Of a stretch of DNA of 64,000 nucleotides, positions 20,101 to 28,500 are shown one piece after another. The translations under genes were made by a program, and so were the position numbers. The notes under the pieces were generated by a model. The model did no database searches and was not told where the DNA came from. It saw nothing but the letters and a program-made list of their open reading frames with translations. Within the stretch, counting starts at the first letter, position 1. The number at the start of each line of letters is the position of its first letter. Origin of the DNA: Aquimarina sp. TRL1 (lineage in GTDB: Bacteria; Bacteroidota; Bacteroidia; Flavobacteriales; Flavobacteriaceae); NCBI RefSeq assembly GCF_013365535.1, contig NZ_CP053590.1, positions 4,888,501 to 4,952,500 on the forward strand. The letters run 5' to 3'.

Positions 20101-23100
20101 CAGTGGAACAGATCAGACGGTAACCTATACGGTAACTCCCAGTGGAAGTAACGGATGTACTGCCGATGCCTATACGGTAACAGTAACCGTACAACCGGAA
20201 CCAACACTGGATGCAACAGATCTAACTAACACCAGCTGTAGTGATGTAGCACTCAGCAGAGACCTGACTCTTGATGTGACTGAAACAGGAACAACCTTTA
20301 CATGGATTGCAGCGGATAATGCCAATGTAACAGGAGAATCAACTTCCCTGCAAACAACGACAACCATTAATGATGTACTGACCAATACCAGTGGAACAGA
20401 TCAGACAGTAACCTATACAGTAACTCCCAGTGGAAGTAACGGATGTACTGCCGATGCCTATACAGTAACAGTAACCGTACAACCGGAACCAACACTGGAT
20501 GCAACAGATCTAACTAACACCAGCTGTAGTGATGTAGCACTCAGCAGAGACCTGACTCTTGATGTGACTGAAACAGGAACAACTTTTACATGGATTGCAG
20601 CGGATAATGCCAATGTAACAGGAGAATCAACTTCCCTGCAAACAACGACAACCATTAATGATGTACTGACCAATACCAGTGGAACAGATCAGACAGTAAC
20701 CTATACGGTAACTCCCAGTGGAAGTAACGGATGTACTGCCGATGCCTATACGGTAACAGTAACTGTACAACCGGAACCAACACTGGATGCAACAGATCTA
20801 ACTAACACCAGCTGTAGTGATGTAGCACTTAGCAGAGACCTGACTCTTGATGTGACTGAAACAGGAACAACTTTTACATGGATTGCAGCGGATAATACCA
20901 ATGTAACTGGAGAATCAACTTCCCTGCAAACAACGACAACCATTAATGATGTACTGACCAATACCAGTGGAACAGATCAGACGGTAACCTATACGGTAAC
21001 CCCTAGTGGAAGTAACGGATGTACTGCCGATGCCTATACGGTAACAGTAACCGTACAACCGGAACCAACTCTGGATGCAACAGATCTAACTAACACCAGC
21101 TGTAGTGATGTCGCACTTAGCAGAGACCTGACTCTTGATGTGACTGAAACAGGAACAACTTTTACATGGATTGCAGCGGATAATGCCAATGTAACAGGAG
21201 AATCAACTTCCCTGCAAACAACGACAACCATTAATGATGTACTGACCAATACCAGTGGAACAGATCAGACAGTAACCTATACGGTAACTCCCAGTGGAAG
21301 TAACGGATGTACTGCCGATGCCTATACAGTAACAGTAACCGTACAACCGGAACCAACACTGGATGCAACAGATCTAACTAACACCAGCTGTAGTGATGTA
21401 GCACTCAGCAGAGACCTGACTCTTGATGTGACTGAAACAGGAACAACCTTTACATGGATTGCAGCGGATAATGCCAATGTAACAGGAGAATCAACTTCCC
21501 TGCAAACAACGACAACCATTAATGATGTACTGACCAATACCAGTGGAACAGATCAGACAGTAACCTATACGGTAACTCCCAGTGGAAGTAACGGATGTAC
21601 TGCCGATGCCTATACCGTAACAGTAACCGTACAACCGGAACCAACACTGGATGCAACAGATCTAACTAACACCAGCTGTAGTGATGTAGCACTTAGCAGA
21701 GACCTGACTCTTGATGTGACTGAAACAGGAACAACTTTTACATGGATTGCAGCAGATAATGCCAATGTAACAGGAGAATCAACTTCCCTGCAAACAACGA
21801 CAACCATTAATGATGTACTGACCAATACCAGTGGAACAGATCAGACAGTAACCTATACGGTAACTCCCAGTGGAAGTAACGGATGTACTGCCGATGCCTA
21901 TACAGTAACAGTAACTGTACAACCGGAACCAACACTGGATGCAACAGATCTAACTAACACCAGCTGTAGTGATGTCGCACTTAGCAGAGACCTGACTCTT
22001 GATGTGACTGAAACAGGAACAACCTTTACATGGATTGCAGCGGATAATACCAATGTAACTGGAGAATCAACTTCCCTGCAAACAACGACAACCATTAATG
22101 ATGTACTGACCAATACCAGTGGAACAGATCAGACAGTAACCTATACGGTAACCCCTAGTGGAAGTAACGGATGTACTGCCGATGCCTATACGGTAACAGT
22201 AACCGTACAACCGGAACCACATATCGCTACTTCTCCTTTACAGCTTATTTGTAGTGACACGATTCTTAACCATAATCTGGAGCTTGACACGAACATCCCA
22301 GGAAGTACTTTCAACTGGATTGCCAATGATAACCCAAATATTACAGGAGAAACAATAACTCCCTCAACAACTCCAATAATCGCTGACCAACTCATCAATA
22401 TCAGTGGAGATGTACAAACCGTAACCTACACTATTACTCCTTTTAGCCCAGATGGCTGCCAAGGAGACGATTACATTTTTACTGTTACAATTGACCCTAA
22501 ACCATTTGTAGCAATTGCTCCTATAGAAACTATTTGTAGTGATGCAGCTATAAATCATGATCTTACGTTGGATACGAATGTTCCGGGAACTACTTTTAGC
22601 TGGGTAGCAACTGATAACCCTAATGTTAGTGGAGAAACTACGACCGTTTCGACTTCTTCTTCAATTACTGATTCACTTTCTAATACAACTGATTTGGAAC
22701 AGGAAGTGATTTATACAATCACGCCTACATCACCTGACAACTGCGTGGGAGCCCCATATGTATTTAAAGTAATTATCTCCCCTGTTCCTGAATTAGTTAT
22801 TACGAAAAGAACACTTCCTGCTACTGATGGGGCTTATGATACCCTGGGAGAGGCGATTATGTATGAAATCACCATAGAGAACCCTAAAGAAGTATTGATG
22901 CAAAACATTACCATAACAGATAATAATGCAGATGTTCTAAGTACTTCTTCAATAGCCGCTATCAATGCTAATGACAGCCATACTATCACTGCCAGTCATT
23001 TTATTACACAAGACGATTTAGATAATGGTTTTGTTAGTAACGTAGCTCAGGTATCAGGAACAGACATTTGTGGTAATATAGCGACTGATGACTCCGATAA

Positions 23101-24706
23101 TCCTGATACAACGACACCTGATGATCCAACAATTACGACACTTATTCAAGAACCAAGTATTCGTTTATTAAAGGTCTCGGACCCTGCTCCTGATGGATTA
23201 TGGGATGAAGTTGGTGAAGTTATTACATATTCATTAACTATAACTAATACAGGAAATGTTACACTCACGGATGTTGTAATCACTGATGATAATGCTGATA
23301 TCGGAAGTATTCAGCCCTCTGCTATTGCAACATTAGCTCCTGGAGAGACTGTATCTGTAATTGCTTCTCATACCATTATCCAAAATGACTTAGACGCCGG
23401 AAGTGTCCATAATTCAGCTTCTGTGGACGCTATAGCTCCAGATGGCAGTACTGTTACGGACCTTTCTGATAACCCAGAAGATGATACTGATGTTGATATT
23501 GATGGTAATGGGGATCCTGATGATATAACAACAACCCATACTCCTCAATTCGGAACAATTGATATTGTGAAAACTGTAAATCAAAAAATGTATCGTTCCA
23601 TTGGAGATATTCTCGTGTATACAATTACGGTAACTAATACGGGAAATGTTACACTTAATAATCTGATTATTGATGACCCTATCCTTTCCTTTATAGGAGG
23701 GAATACATTAGATAATCTGGCTCCAGGAATGTCTCATTCCTTTACAGGGGAATATATCATAACACAAAAAGATATCAATGAAGAACTCGTAAGTAATATT
23801 GCCACCGTTGAAGCGTCTTTACCAAACGGGACCACATTTATTTCTGAAGACTCTGATGATCCTGAAGACCCTACAGATACGGATACGGATAACGATAATG
23901 ACCCTGAAGACCCAACGATCAGCTATCTTGATTCTGATGGAGATGGACTTCCTAATACAGAAGATTTAGATGATGACAACGATGGAATTACAGATCTAGA
24001 TGAACAAAATGGTGATCCATTTCTGGATACTGATAATGATGGTATTATTGATAGTCTCGATTTAGATGCAGACGGAGATGGGGTTTATGATTATATAGAA
24101 GCAGGACATGGAGGTACAGATACAGATGGAGATGGTCGAATCGAAGGTCCCTGGGGAACAGACGGAATCTCTGATAGTGTTCAAAATAACCCTAATGGAG
24201 GCGAAACTTCATATACCATACAAGATACAGATGGAGATGGAACTCCTGATTTTCAGGATATAGATGATGACAATGATGGTCTGTTAACTATCGATGAAAA
24301 CCCTGACCCTAACGGAGACGGAATCCCCACAGATGCTCAGGATACAGACGGAGATGGAGTTCCTGACTATTTGGAACCTAATGGTACAATTCCAGATGCA
24401 GAAGATGGAATTGAAGTTTTTACAGGAATGACTCCCAATGGAGATGGAGATAATGATGTTTTTACGATTAGAGGGATCGAAAAATTTGAAAATACTGTAG
24501 AAATATATAACCGATGGGGAGTTGTTGTATATACTGCTAAAAACTACGGAAAAAACGATACGTTCTTTACAGGAATTTCTAGTTCTAGAGCGACCTTTAA
24601 AGAAAAAGACATGCTTCCAGTGGGAACTTATTATTATGTAATAAGCTATATCCCAGAACCTGGAGTAGTCAAAACATTAAAAGGTTATATATACATTAAC
24701 CGATGA
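11153..24706 (+). CDS. Giant repetitive secreted protein with type IX secretion (type B) C-terminal domain
   Basis: About 4,517 residues. The ATG at 11153 is chosen because it begins a clean signal peptide (MKQKYVFYLFLVFFSYTSQA); an upstream in-frame ATG at 11036 would add 39 hydrophilic residues before it. Domains in order: IgGFc-binding-protein-like region (about 21-460); Ig-like segment with paired Cys (467-545); DUF11-like domain (546-660); Asp-rich TSP3-type calcium repeats; a beta-rich region (695-885); more TSP3 repeats; Ig-like segment (975-1095); 27 near-identical 96-residue units (1097-3688); two diverged units (3689-3878); three DUF11-like domains (to about 4230); Asp-rich TSP3 stretch (4232-4410); and a C-terminal gliding-motility-associated domain (GMTPNGDGDNDVF, then EIYNRWGVVVY), the type B sorting signal for T9SS. 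It is probably a surface adhesin or sheath-like stalk; the ligand is unknown. Confidence 0.9.
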   Translation: MKQKYVFYLFLVFFSYTSQAQLSDLHYLPPLKQYSNNNAIQQQSIYLSTPETTAFDVTVYRGNSATPLTTLTGLSNTNSIRYNLANGDNNITLVTNANTGVVLSNAGLRFESAGGQSFYVNYRGRQSAQAASLTSKGRSAMGTKFKWGGMPLRSTNTASQSATLGIMATEDNTTVTISGYDPACEFRLGGDPDGITDDSITISLNSGQSYVLQAILAQAAANLDGWIGASVESDKDIVISNGGLLCMVLAGSASRDAGIDQPVPEEIVGRDYVFVRGNGVDGMEKPIIIATQDNTEVFVNGSATPITTLNNGDYFDIPSSNYSGTSAGANMLVTTSKSAYAYQALAGSSSQATGGLNFVAPVNCLMPKILDNIPNIRNVAGLNFTGGVTIIASTSTPDANITVTDGTGSVTLPASTPVAGTSDWKTFFIAGLTGDVSVQSTGPISVGFLGANSSAGIAGYFSGFDTAPVVDLQVTGGGCLPGGTVQETSGAFDAYQWFMDGVAIAGATSATYTPPPTVVFAELFVRVTQGSCTFDSDPISVYSCDPDIVLTKTANAATFNEGDTVTFTITAESLGIDPVTNLVVTDNLPDGLTLISATPSFGSWSAPNWTIGTINSGEKYTLTIQATIDSPGLSNTIINSVSNTQDQIDSNMTTDDPFEIIFIDNDGDGITGVADLDSDNDGILDVDECGGKVEYGEIQSFRLSNVSNTSNGEVLIGSTATQGPFDTTNGGQFDVQMSGTGGYLLLDGVHQMTNSGSQTIRFFDSGTSNPVSLQGFVFTFSDWEGSETITGLTLTLEDGSTLQYNNTNGWSGFKDKDGFGLGDAETDFIVSGTGLRTNYPNGGGGQNNKFGKLDVSQFRIKEIELTGSGTFTFGWEDNGFIVDFSFTCDDTDGDGIPNYLDLDSDNDGCYDTLEASENVTSSQLDTNGRINITAQGGIDGDGVPNLVNSSGAADVGNDQGQEATGNETEATKIQIDTQPENSSICLDNNATFTIIASSLSTTSYTGTAPSTTPDYSGSTSTTSGLVYLWQEQVSGSGSWNDLTDTGIYSNTTTATLTLTSPPLSSSTNKYRCIITSTKNSCSSLTSSEASLEVKPKPTLDATDLTNTSCSDVALSRDLTLDVTETGTTFTWIAADNANVTGESTSLQTTTTINDVLTNTSGTDQTVTYTVTPSGSNGCAADAYTVTVTVQPEPTLDATDLTNTSCSDVALSRDLTLDVTETGTTFTWIAADNANVTGESTSLQTTTTINDVLTNTSGTDQTVTYTVTPSGSNGCTADAYTVTVTVQPEPTLDATDLTNTSCSDVALSRDLTLDVTETGTTFTWIAADNANVTGESTSLQTTTTINDVLTNTSGTDQTVTYTVTPSGSNGCAADAYTVTVTVQPEPTLDATDLTNTSCSDVALSRDLTLDVTETGTTFTWIAADNANVTGESTSLQTTTTINDVLTNTSGTDQTVTYTVTPSGSNGCTADAYTVTVTVQPEPTLDATDLTNTSCSDVALSRDLTLDVTETGTTFTWIAADNANVTGESTSLQTTTTINDVLTNTSGTDQTVTYTVTPSGSNGCTADAYTVTVTVQPEPTLDATDLTNTSCSDVALSRDLTLDVTETGTTFTWIAADNANVTGESTSLQTTTTINDVLTNTSGTDQTVTYTVTPSGSNGCTADAYTVTVTVQPEPTLDATDLTNTSCSDVALSRDLTLDVTETGTTFTWIAADNANVTGESTSLQTTATINDVLTNTSGTDQTVTYTVTPSGSNGCTADAYTVTVTVQPEPTLDATDLTNTSCSDVALSRDLTLDVTETGTTFTWIAADNANVTGESTSLQTTATINDVLTNTSGTDQTVTYTVTPSGSNGCTADAYTVTVTVQPEPTLDATDLTNTSCSDVALSRDLTLDVTETGTTFTWIAADNANVTGESTSLQTTATINDVLTNTSGTDQTVTYTVTPSGSNGCTADAYTVTVTVQPEPTLDATDLTNTSCSDVALSRDLTLDVTETGTTFTWIAADNANVTGESTSLQTTTTINDVLTNTSGTDQTVTYTVTPSGSNGCTADAYTVTVTVQPEPTLDATDLTNTSCSDVALSRDLTLDVTETGTTFTWIAADNTNVTGESTSLQTTTTINDVLTNTSGTDQTVTYTVTPSGSNGCTADAYTVTVTVQPKPTLDATDLTNTSCSDVALSRDLTLDVTETGTTFTWIAADNANVTGESTSLQTTTTINDVLTNTSGTDQTVTYTVTPSGSNGCTADAYTVTVTVQPEPTLDATDLTNTSCSDVALSRDLTLDVTETGTTFTWIAADNANVTGESTSLQTTTTINDVLTNTSGTDQTVTYTVTPSGSNGCTADAYTVTVTVQPEPTLDATDLTNTSCSDVALSRDLTLDVTETGTTFTWIAADNTNVTGESTSLQTTTTINDVLTNTSGTDQTVTYTVTPSGSNGCTADAYTVTVTVQPEPTLDATDLTNTSCSDVALSRDLTLDVTETGTTFTWIAADNANVTGESTSLQTTTTINDVLTNTSGTDQTVTYTVTPSGSNGCAADAYTVTVTVQPEPTLDATDLTNTSCSDVALSRDLTLDVTETGTTFTWIAADNANVTGESTSLQTTTTINDVLTNTSGTDQTVTYTVTPSGSNGCTADAYTVTVTVQPEPTLDATDLTNTSCSDVALSRDLTLDVTETGTTFTWIAADNANVTGESTSLQTTTTINDVLTNTSGTDQTVTYTVTPSGSNGCTADAYTVTVTVQPEPTLDATDLTNTSCSDVALSRDLTLDVTETGTTFTWIAADNANVTGESTSLQTTTTINDVLTNTSGTDQTVTYTVTPSGSNGCTADAYTVTVTVQPEPTLDATDLTNTSCSDVALSRDLTLDVTETGTTFTWIAADNANVTGESTSLQTTTTINDVLTNTSGTDQTVTYTVTPSGSNGCTADAYTVTVTVQPEPTLDATDLTNTSCSDVALSRDLTLDVTETGTTFTWIAADNANVTGESTSLQTTTTINDVLTNTSGTDQTVTYTVTPSGSNGCTADAYTVTVTVQPEPTLDATDLTNTSCSDVALSRDLTLDVTETGTTFTWIAADNANVTGESTSLQTTTTINDVLTNTSGTDQTVTYTVTPSGSNGCTADAYTVTVTVQPEPTLDATDLTNTSCSDVALSRDLTLDVTETGTTFTWIAADNANVTGESTSLQTTTTINDVLTNTSGTDQTVTYTVTPSGSNGCTADAYTVTVTVQPEPTLDATDLTNTSCSDVALSRDLTLDVTETGTTFTWIAADNTNVTGESTSLQTTTTINDVLTNTSGTDQTVTYTVTPSGSNGCTADAYTVTVTVQPEPTLDATDLTNTSCSDVALSRDLTLDVTETGTTFTWIAADNANVTGESTSLQTTTTINDVLTNTSGTDQTVTYTVTPSGSNGCTADAYTVTVTVQPEPTLDATDLTNTSCSDVALSRDLTLDVTETGTTFTWIAADNANVTGESTSLQTTTTINDVLTNTSGTDQTVTYTVTPSGSNGCTADAYTVTVTVQPEPTLDATDLTNTSCSDVALSRDLTLDVTETGTTFTWIAADNANVTGESTSLQTTTTINDVLTNTSGTDQTVTYTVTPSGSNGCTADAYTVTVTVQPEPTLDATDLTNTSCSDVALSRDLTLDVTETGTTFTWIAADNTNVTGESTSLQTTTTINDVLTNTSGTDQTVTYTVTPSGSNGCTADAYTVTVTVQPEPHIATSPLQLICSDTILNHNLELDTNIPGSTFNWIANDNPNITGETITPSTTPIIADQLINISGDVQTVTYTITPFSPDGCQGDDYIFTVTIDPKPFVAIAPIETICSDAAINHDLTLDTNVPGTTFSWVATDNPNVSGETTTVSTSSSITDSLSNTTDLEQEVIYTITPTSPDNCVGAPYVFKVIISPVPELVITKRTLPATDGAYDTLGEAIMYEITIENPKEVLMQNITITDNNADVLSTSSIAAINANDSHTITASHFITQDDLDNGFVSNVAQVSGTDICGNIATDDSDNPDTTTPDDPTITTLIQEPSIRLLKVSDPAPDGLWDEVGEVITYSLTITNTGNVTLTDVVITDDNADIGSIQPSAIATLAPGETVSVIASHTIIQNDLDAGSVHNSASVDAIAPDGSTVTDLSDNPEDDTDVDIDGNGDPDDITTTHTPQFGTIDIVKTVNQKMYRSIGDILVYTITVTNTGNVTLNNLIIDDPILSFIGGNTLDNLAPGMSHSFTGEYIITQKDINEELVSNIATVEASLPNGTTFISEDSDDPEDPTDTDTDNDNDPEDPTISYLDSDGDGLPNTEDLDDDNDGITDLDEQNGDPFLDTDNDGIIDSLDLDADGDGVYDYIEAGHGGTDTDGDGRIEGPWGTDGISDSVQNNPNGGETSYTIQDTDGDGTPDFQDIDDDNDGLLTIDENPDPNGDGIPTDAQDTDGDGVPDYLEPNGTIPDAEDGIEVFTGMTPNGDGDNDVFTIRGIEKFENTVEIYNRWGVVVYTAKNYGKNDTFFTGISSSRATFKEKDMLPVGTYYYVISYIPEPGVVKTLKGYIYINR
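14441..22216 (+). repeat. 27 in-frame tandem repeats of exactly 288 bp
   Basis: The array is 7,776 bp = 27 x 288 bp, each unit encoding 96 residues starting PTLDATDLTNTSCSD and ending TVTVTVQPE. Each unit has two cysteines (SCSD and NGC), probably one disulfide per PKD/Ig-like module. Differences fall on about 15 sites that recur in shuffled combinations, for example ACTTTTACA/ACCTTTACA, CTCAGC/CTTAGC, AATGAT/AACGAT and ACTCCC/ACCCCT. Residue changes are few: NGCA in units 1, 3, 15; TTAT in units 7, 8, 9; NTN in units 11, 14, 23, 27; QPKP at the end of unit 11. The reverse strand stays open by composition only. Confidence 0.97.
22217..22786 (+). repeat. Two diverged copies of the 96-residue unit
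   Basis: 22217-22501 (95 residues) and 22502-22786 (95 residues) keep the unit's skeleton: ICSD, then D-T-N-x-P-G-(S/T)-T-F-x-W, N-x-(T/S)-GE, Y-T-I-T-P, and a second Cys. They differ widely from the 27 homogeneous units. They look like the older state of the module from which, or beside which, the homogeneous array expanded. Confidence 0.85.
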
Positions 24707-24733
24707 TTCCTGCGTAATTAAAAAATATGAAGC

Positions 24734-24780
24734 TTTTACCCCCTATTTGTATTAGTATATATATAAATGGGGGGTTAAAA
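24734..24780 (+). terminator. Hairpin after the giant gene
   Basis: TTTTACCCCC (from 24734) pairs with GGGGGGTTAAAA (ending 24780) around an AT-rich loop, 28 bp after the stop codon. The C/G core is five or six pairs, flanked by A/T pairs. There is no clean downstream U-tract, but position and stability suggest a transcript end. Confidence 0.6.
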
Positions 24781-24836
24781 TATTATTTCTTTTCTTTGGA
24801 AAAACAAATCCCCTCCCCATATACTTATGCACTTCT

Positions 24837-25478
24837 ATGAAAAAAAGAAAAAAACTATTATTCATTCTAATTATTATCTCGATTTTTTCGATTATAAGCT
24901 TATACAAAGCCAATAAAATAGTAATTGATAAAACTGCAGAAAAAACATATGACACGATTACTAGCATTCCTAAAAATAAAGTAGGTCTATTGTTAGGTAC
25001 AACTAAATTTCTACAAAACGGCAGAGTTAATCTTTATTATACTTACAGAATCAATGCAACGGTAGCTCTTTATAAAGCAAAAAAAATTGATTACATTCTT
25101 ATAAGTGGGGATAATGGAACGAATACATATGATGAGCCTACCACCATGAAAAATGATTTAATTACAAAAGGCATTCCTGCTTCTCGTATTTACCTAGATT
25201 ACGCTGGTTTCAGAACATTAGACTCTATTATCAGAGCAAAAGAAATTTTTACCCTTCAAAAGTTTACCATCATATCACAAAAATTCCATAACGAAAGGGC
25301 AATATTTATTGCTGAAAATAAAGGAATCAACGCTATTGGTTTTAATGCTAGAGATGTCAACATTCATTATGGTTTGAAAACTCAGATTCGGGAGCGTTTC
25401 GCTCGAGTAAAAATGATCATTGACTTACTTATTGGAAAACAACCAAAGTACTTGGGAAAGAAAATTCCAATTGGTTAA
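24837..25478 (+). CDS. SanA/YdcF-like (DUF218) membrane-anchored protein
   Basis: 213 residues with an N-terminal membrane anchor (about 6-24) after a Lys-rich start, then a DUF218 domain: VGLLLGTTKFLQNGR (about 49-63), DYILISGDNG (about 86-95), EPTTMKNDLITKGIP and LDYAGFRTLDSI. This is the SanA (vancomycin exclusion at high temperature) branch, implicated in envelope barrier function in enterobacteria; the biochemical activity is not established. The gene stands alone between two terminators and converges on the cytochrome c biogenesis gene. Confidence 0.85.
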   Translation: MKKRKKLLFILIIISIFSIISLYKANKIVIDKTAEKTYDTITSIPKNKVGLLLGTTKFLQNGRVNLYYTYRINATVALYKAKKIDYILISGDNGTNTYDEPTTMKNDLITKGIPASRIYLDYAGFRTLDSIIRAKEIFTLQKFTIISQKFHNERAIFIAENKGINAIGFNARDVNIHYGLKTQIRERFARVKMIIDLLIGKQPKYLGKKIPIG

Positions 25479-25483
25479 AAAAA

Positions 25484-25504
25484 AGAGAGGATTATCTCCT
25501 CTCT
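25484..25504. terminator. Bidirectional hairpin between convergent genes
   Basis: AGAGAGGA (25484-25491) pairs with TCCTCTCT (25497-25504) around a 5-nt loop. It is preceded by a run of A on the plus strand, which is a U-run for minus-strand transcription. It sits between the stops of the SanA-like gene and the ResB/CcsA gene. Confidence 0.6.
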
Positions 25505-25509
25505 CCTCC

Positions 25510-28500
25510 TTATGATTTTTTATAATGTTTCTTATATTTCCAATAAGAGACTCCTCCTAATACGATTGCAAACATAATGGAATAGTACACCGAATTTGGG
25601 GTGATTACCTTATCTCCACTAGCATATGAATGCAATCCTTTGAGATAGAAATTCACTCCAAAATATGTCATCAGAATACTATATACTGCGATCACTGAAA
25701 TAAAATTATAGAGCCATTTTCCTCTCAGACCAGGAACTAATCTCATATGAATCACAAAAGCATATACCATAATACTCACTAATGCCCAGGTTTCTTTCGG
25801 GTCCCATCCCCAGTATCTCCCCCAGCTTTCATTTGCCCACATTCCTCCAAGGAAATTTCCTATAGTAAGCATGACCAGACCAATTGTCAATGCCATTTCA
25901 TTAATAATGGTTAATTCTTTAATGGCTAGATCCATTTTTTTCTTATTTGACCCGGTAGTCATAATCATTAAAATAAGAGCGATAACTCCCAATATACATC
26001 CTACAAAGAAAGGACCATAACTTCCTACAATAATAGATACATGAATCAATACCCAATACGAATCTAATACTGGCTGTAAATTAGCAATAGCAGGATCTGT
26101 CCAGTTTTCATGAGCAAAAAACAATATAATTGCTGCCACAAAAGTTGTAGCCGCAATTGTCAAATCACTTTTTCTTCCGAGTGCTAATCCCATTCCTAAA
26201 GTAATCCATGCTACATAAATCATCGATTCATATGCATCACTCCAGGGAGCATGCCCGGAAACATACCACCTGATAATCAACCCAGCAGTATGCATAATAA
26301 AAGTAATAATGATAATACCAATTATTCCATATATCAATCCTTTTATTATTTTGGAATCTCTAAAAATTCTGGCAATCACCACTACCATTAATAAAACACC
26401 CAATATAAGGTAATACCGATATAGTGTTCTAAATATATCATATTTATTTAATGCTATTTCTGCTTTTATTTTTCGGTCAGATGGTAATACTTCGCTTCCA
26501 AATTTCTTCTGGAAACTCTTAATACTCTCTACATACTTATCTGGTTTACTATAATCTCCAGTTTTTCTTGCTTCCAGCAGGGATTGCCTATAAATAGGGA
26601 TAATTTGTCTTGTGTACACAGAATCCATTCCTGTAAATTTTACTTCATTTAACTGCGGAACAGAAACCCATTTATTATTATCGTCATTCGGTACCGGGAA
26701 AACGCGCAGAATTCCCCCTCCTAATGCCTGATTAAGCAAATAAAATTTTTCATGTGTTTTCAGAAAATCTTTTTCAAAACTACTCGGAGTTGTGGTACTA
26801 CTTGCTTTTTCTAAATAGGGAGTAAGTTTATAGGTTCCATCAGGCTCTACAAGGTCGATTAAGGAAATTCTTCTTTCACTTTTAGGAACGCCTAATATTT
26901 TTCGAATACTATCATTTTCTCTTTGAATCTCAATAATAGGAACACTGTACCATATAAAAGGGTTTTCGATCATAGAGACAAAAACCTGATCTGCTGTTAG
27001 TCCTTCATAAGTATCTTTCTTGCTTAATTTTCTCAATAACTCTGAAGAAAATGTATTTACAGGCTTCATTCGCCCTCTTTCATCCTGGATTACAACACTT
27101 CCGAATTTTGCTGCATGTTCCTTACTTACGGCATTTGCTAATATGACAGAATCTAATTGTTTTTTAGTAGGAGCCACTTGTCCATGCCCTTCATGTTGCC
27201 CTCCTTGTTGTGCAAAAGAGAAACTACATGAGAGCAGTACCACAATCAGAGATAGCTGGCTTTTCTTTTTCTTTATTTTGTCAAGTTTTCTTTCTATTTC
27301 TTTAAATCTTGATCCTTTTACAAATAAAATTAATGTCAATGCTACATACAATAAAATATATCCTATGTAGGTAATCCAGGTTCCCCAAAAATCGTGATTA
27401 ACCGATAGAATAGTTCCTTTTTCATCTGCGTCAAATGATGATTGAAAAAAACGATACCCTCTATGATCTAATACGTGATTCATATAGATCTCATAAGGCT
27501 CGGAAGAGTTTTCCTCTACAATTTCCACTTTACTTCTAAATGCTTTATAGGCCTTTTCTGTTCCCGGGAATTTTTCGGCTATAAAGTCATTAAGTTTTAG
27601 AGAAAACGGAAGTTTCATTTCTTTCGACCCATAACTAAAATACATATCCAACCCTCCTATTTGATATTTCTTCATATTGTTAGCAAACCCCTTTCCTCCT
27701 AACAGCTTTACTTCTTTTGTTTCTCCATTAGAAGAAACATCTAATATCAATGCATCTTGTTGCCCTTTTGCTTTTTCTTCTATAGGTACAACGTCATATT
27801 TTCCTTTTTGAACCGGTTCAGGAATCACAAATTGCATTCCTGCTGTTTGATACAATGATCTAAGCATTAACGGTTGTACACTATCTTTTATAACCTCTCC
27901 TTTAAACTGATCAGCCATTCGCATATAAGTACCATCAAAAGGAGACTCTATATAATACTCTCCTTTTCCATAACTAATATTAATTGCTCCTTTAGTTGGT
28001 TTATTAAAAGCGATTAGAATATTATGAATATTTGCTACTTCTCCTTCCTTTAAGAAATGATCGTGTCGTTCTCCTCCTCCAGCTTCTACCAGTTTCAGAA
28101 AATTTTCTCCATCTTCTGATGCGACCAATCCCATTTCAGCACCTTGTATATAATCCTTATAAGTGATGGTTACTGGCTGTTTATTATAATCTGTATGAAT
28201 TACGAAATGATTGTCGGTAGCTGCTGCAAATTCCATATCATCAGAGATCACTCTACGTCTGGGTTCTCCATTAATCTCTCCATCCAAAAATGCTGTCAGA
28301 TACGTTTTTTCGGATAAAAAAGTAGCTGTAGTCTCTCCTTCTCGTATCGGCATTACACCTTCATAACTAATATATCGTGTAACAAAAGCTCCAACAAGAA
28401 TCAGGATAAAAGATAAATGCAAAATCAAGGTTGCCCATTTATCTTTTCTATACAGTTTATATCGAACTATATTCCCACAAAAATTGATACAAAAAAATAC

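Noticed and set aside
14194..22113. Ladder of identical 71-residue open frames on the minus strand, one per 288-bp unit
   Set aside because: They are mirror frames of the tandem repeat coding for the giant protein; their regular spacing follows from the repeat, they overlap the coding strand fully and have no promoter of their own.
14441..22216. CRISPR-like array because of regular repeats
   Set aside because: Units are 288 bp, directly adjacent, in frame and without unique spacers; no cas genes are present.
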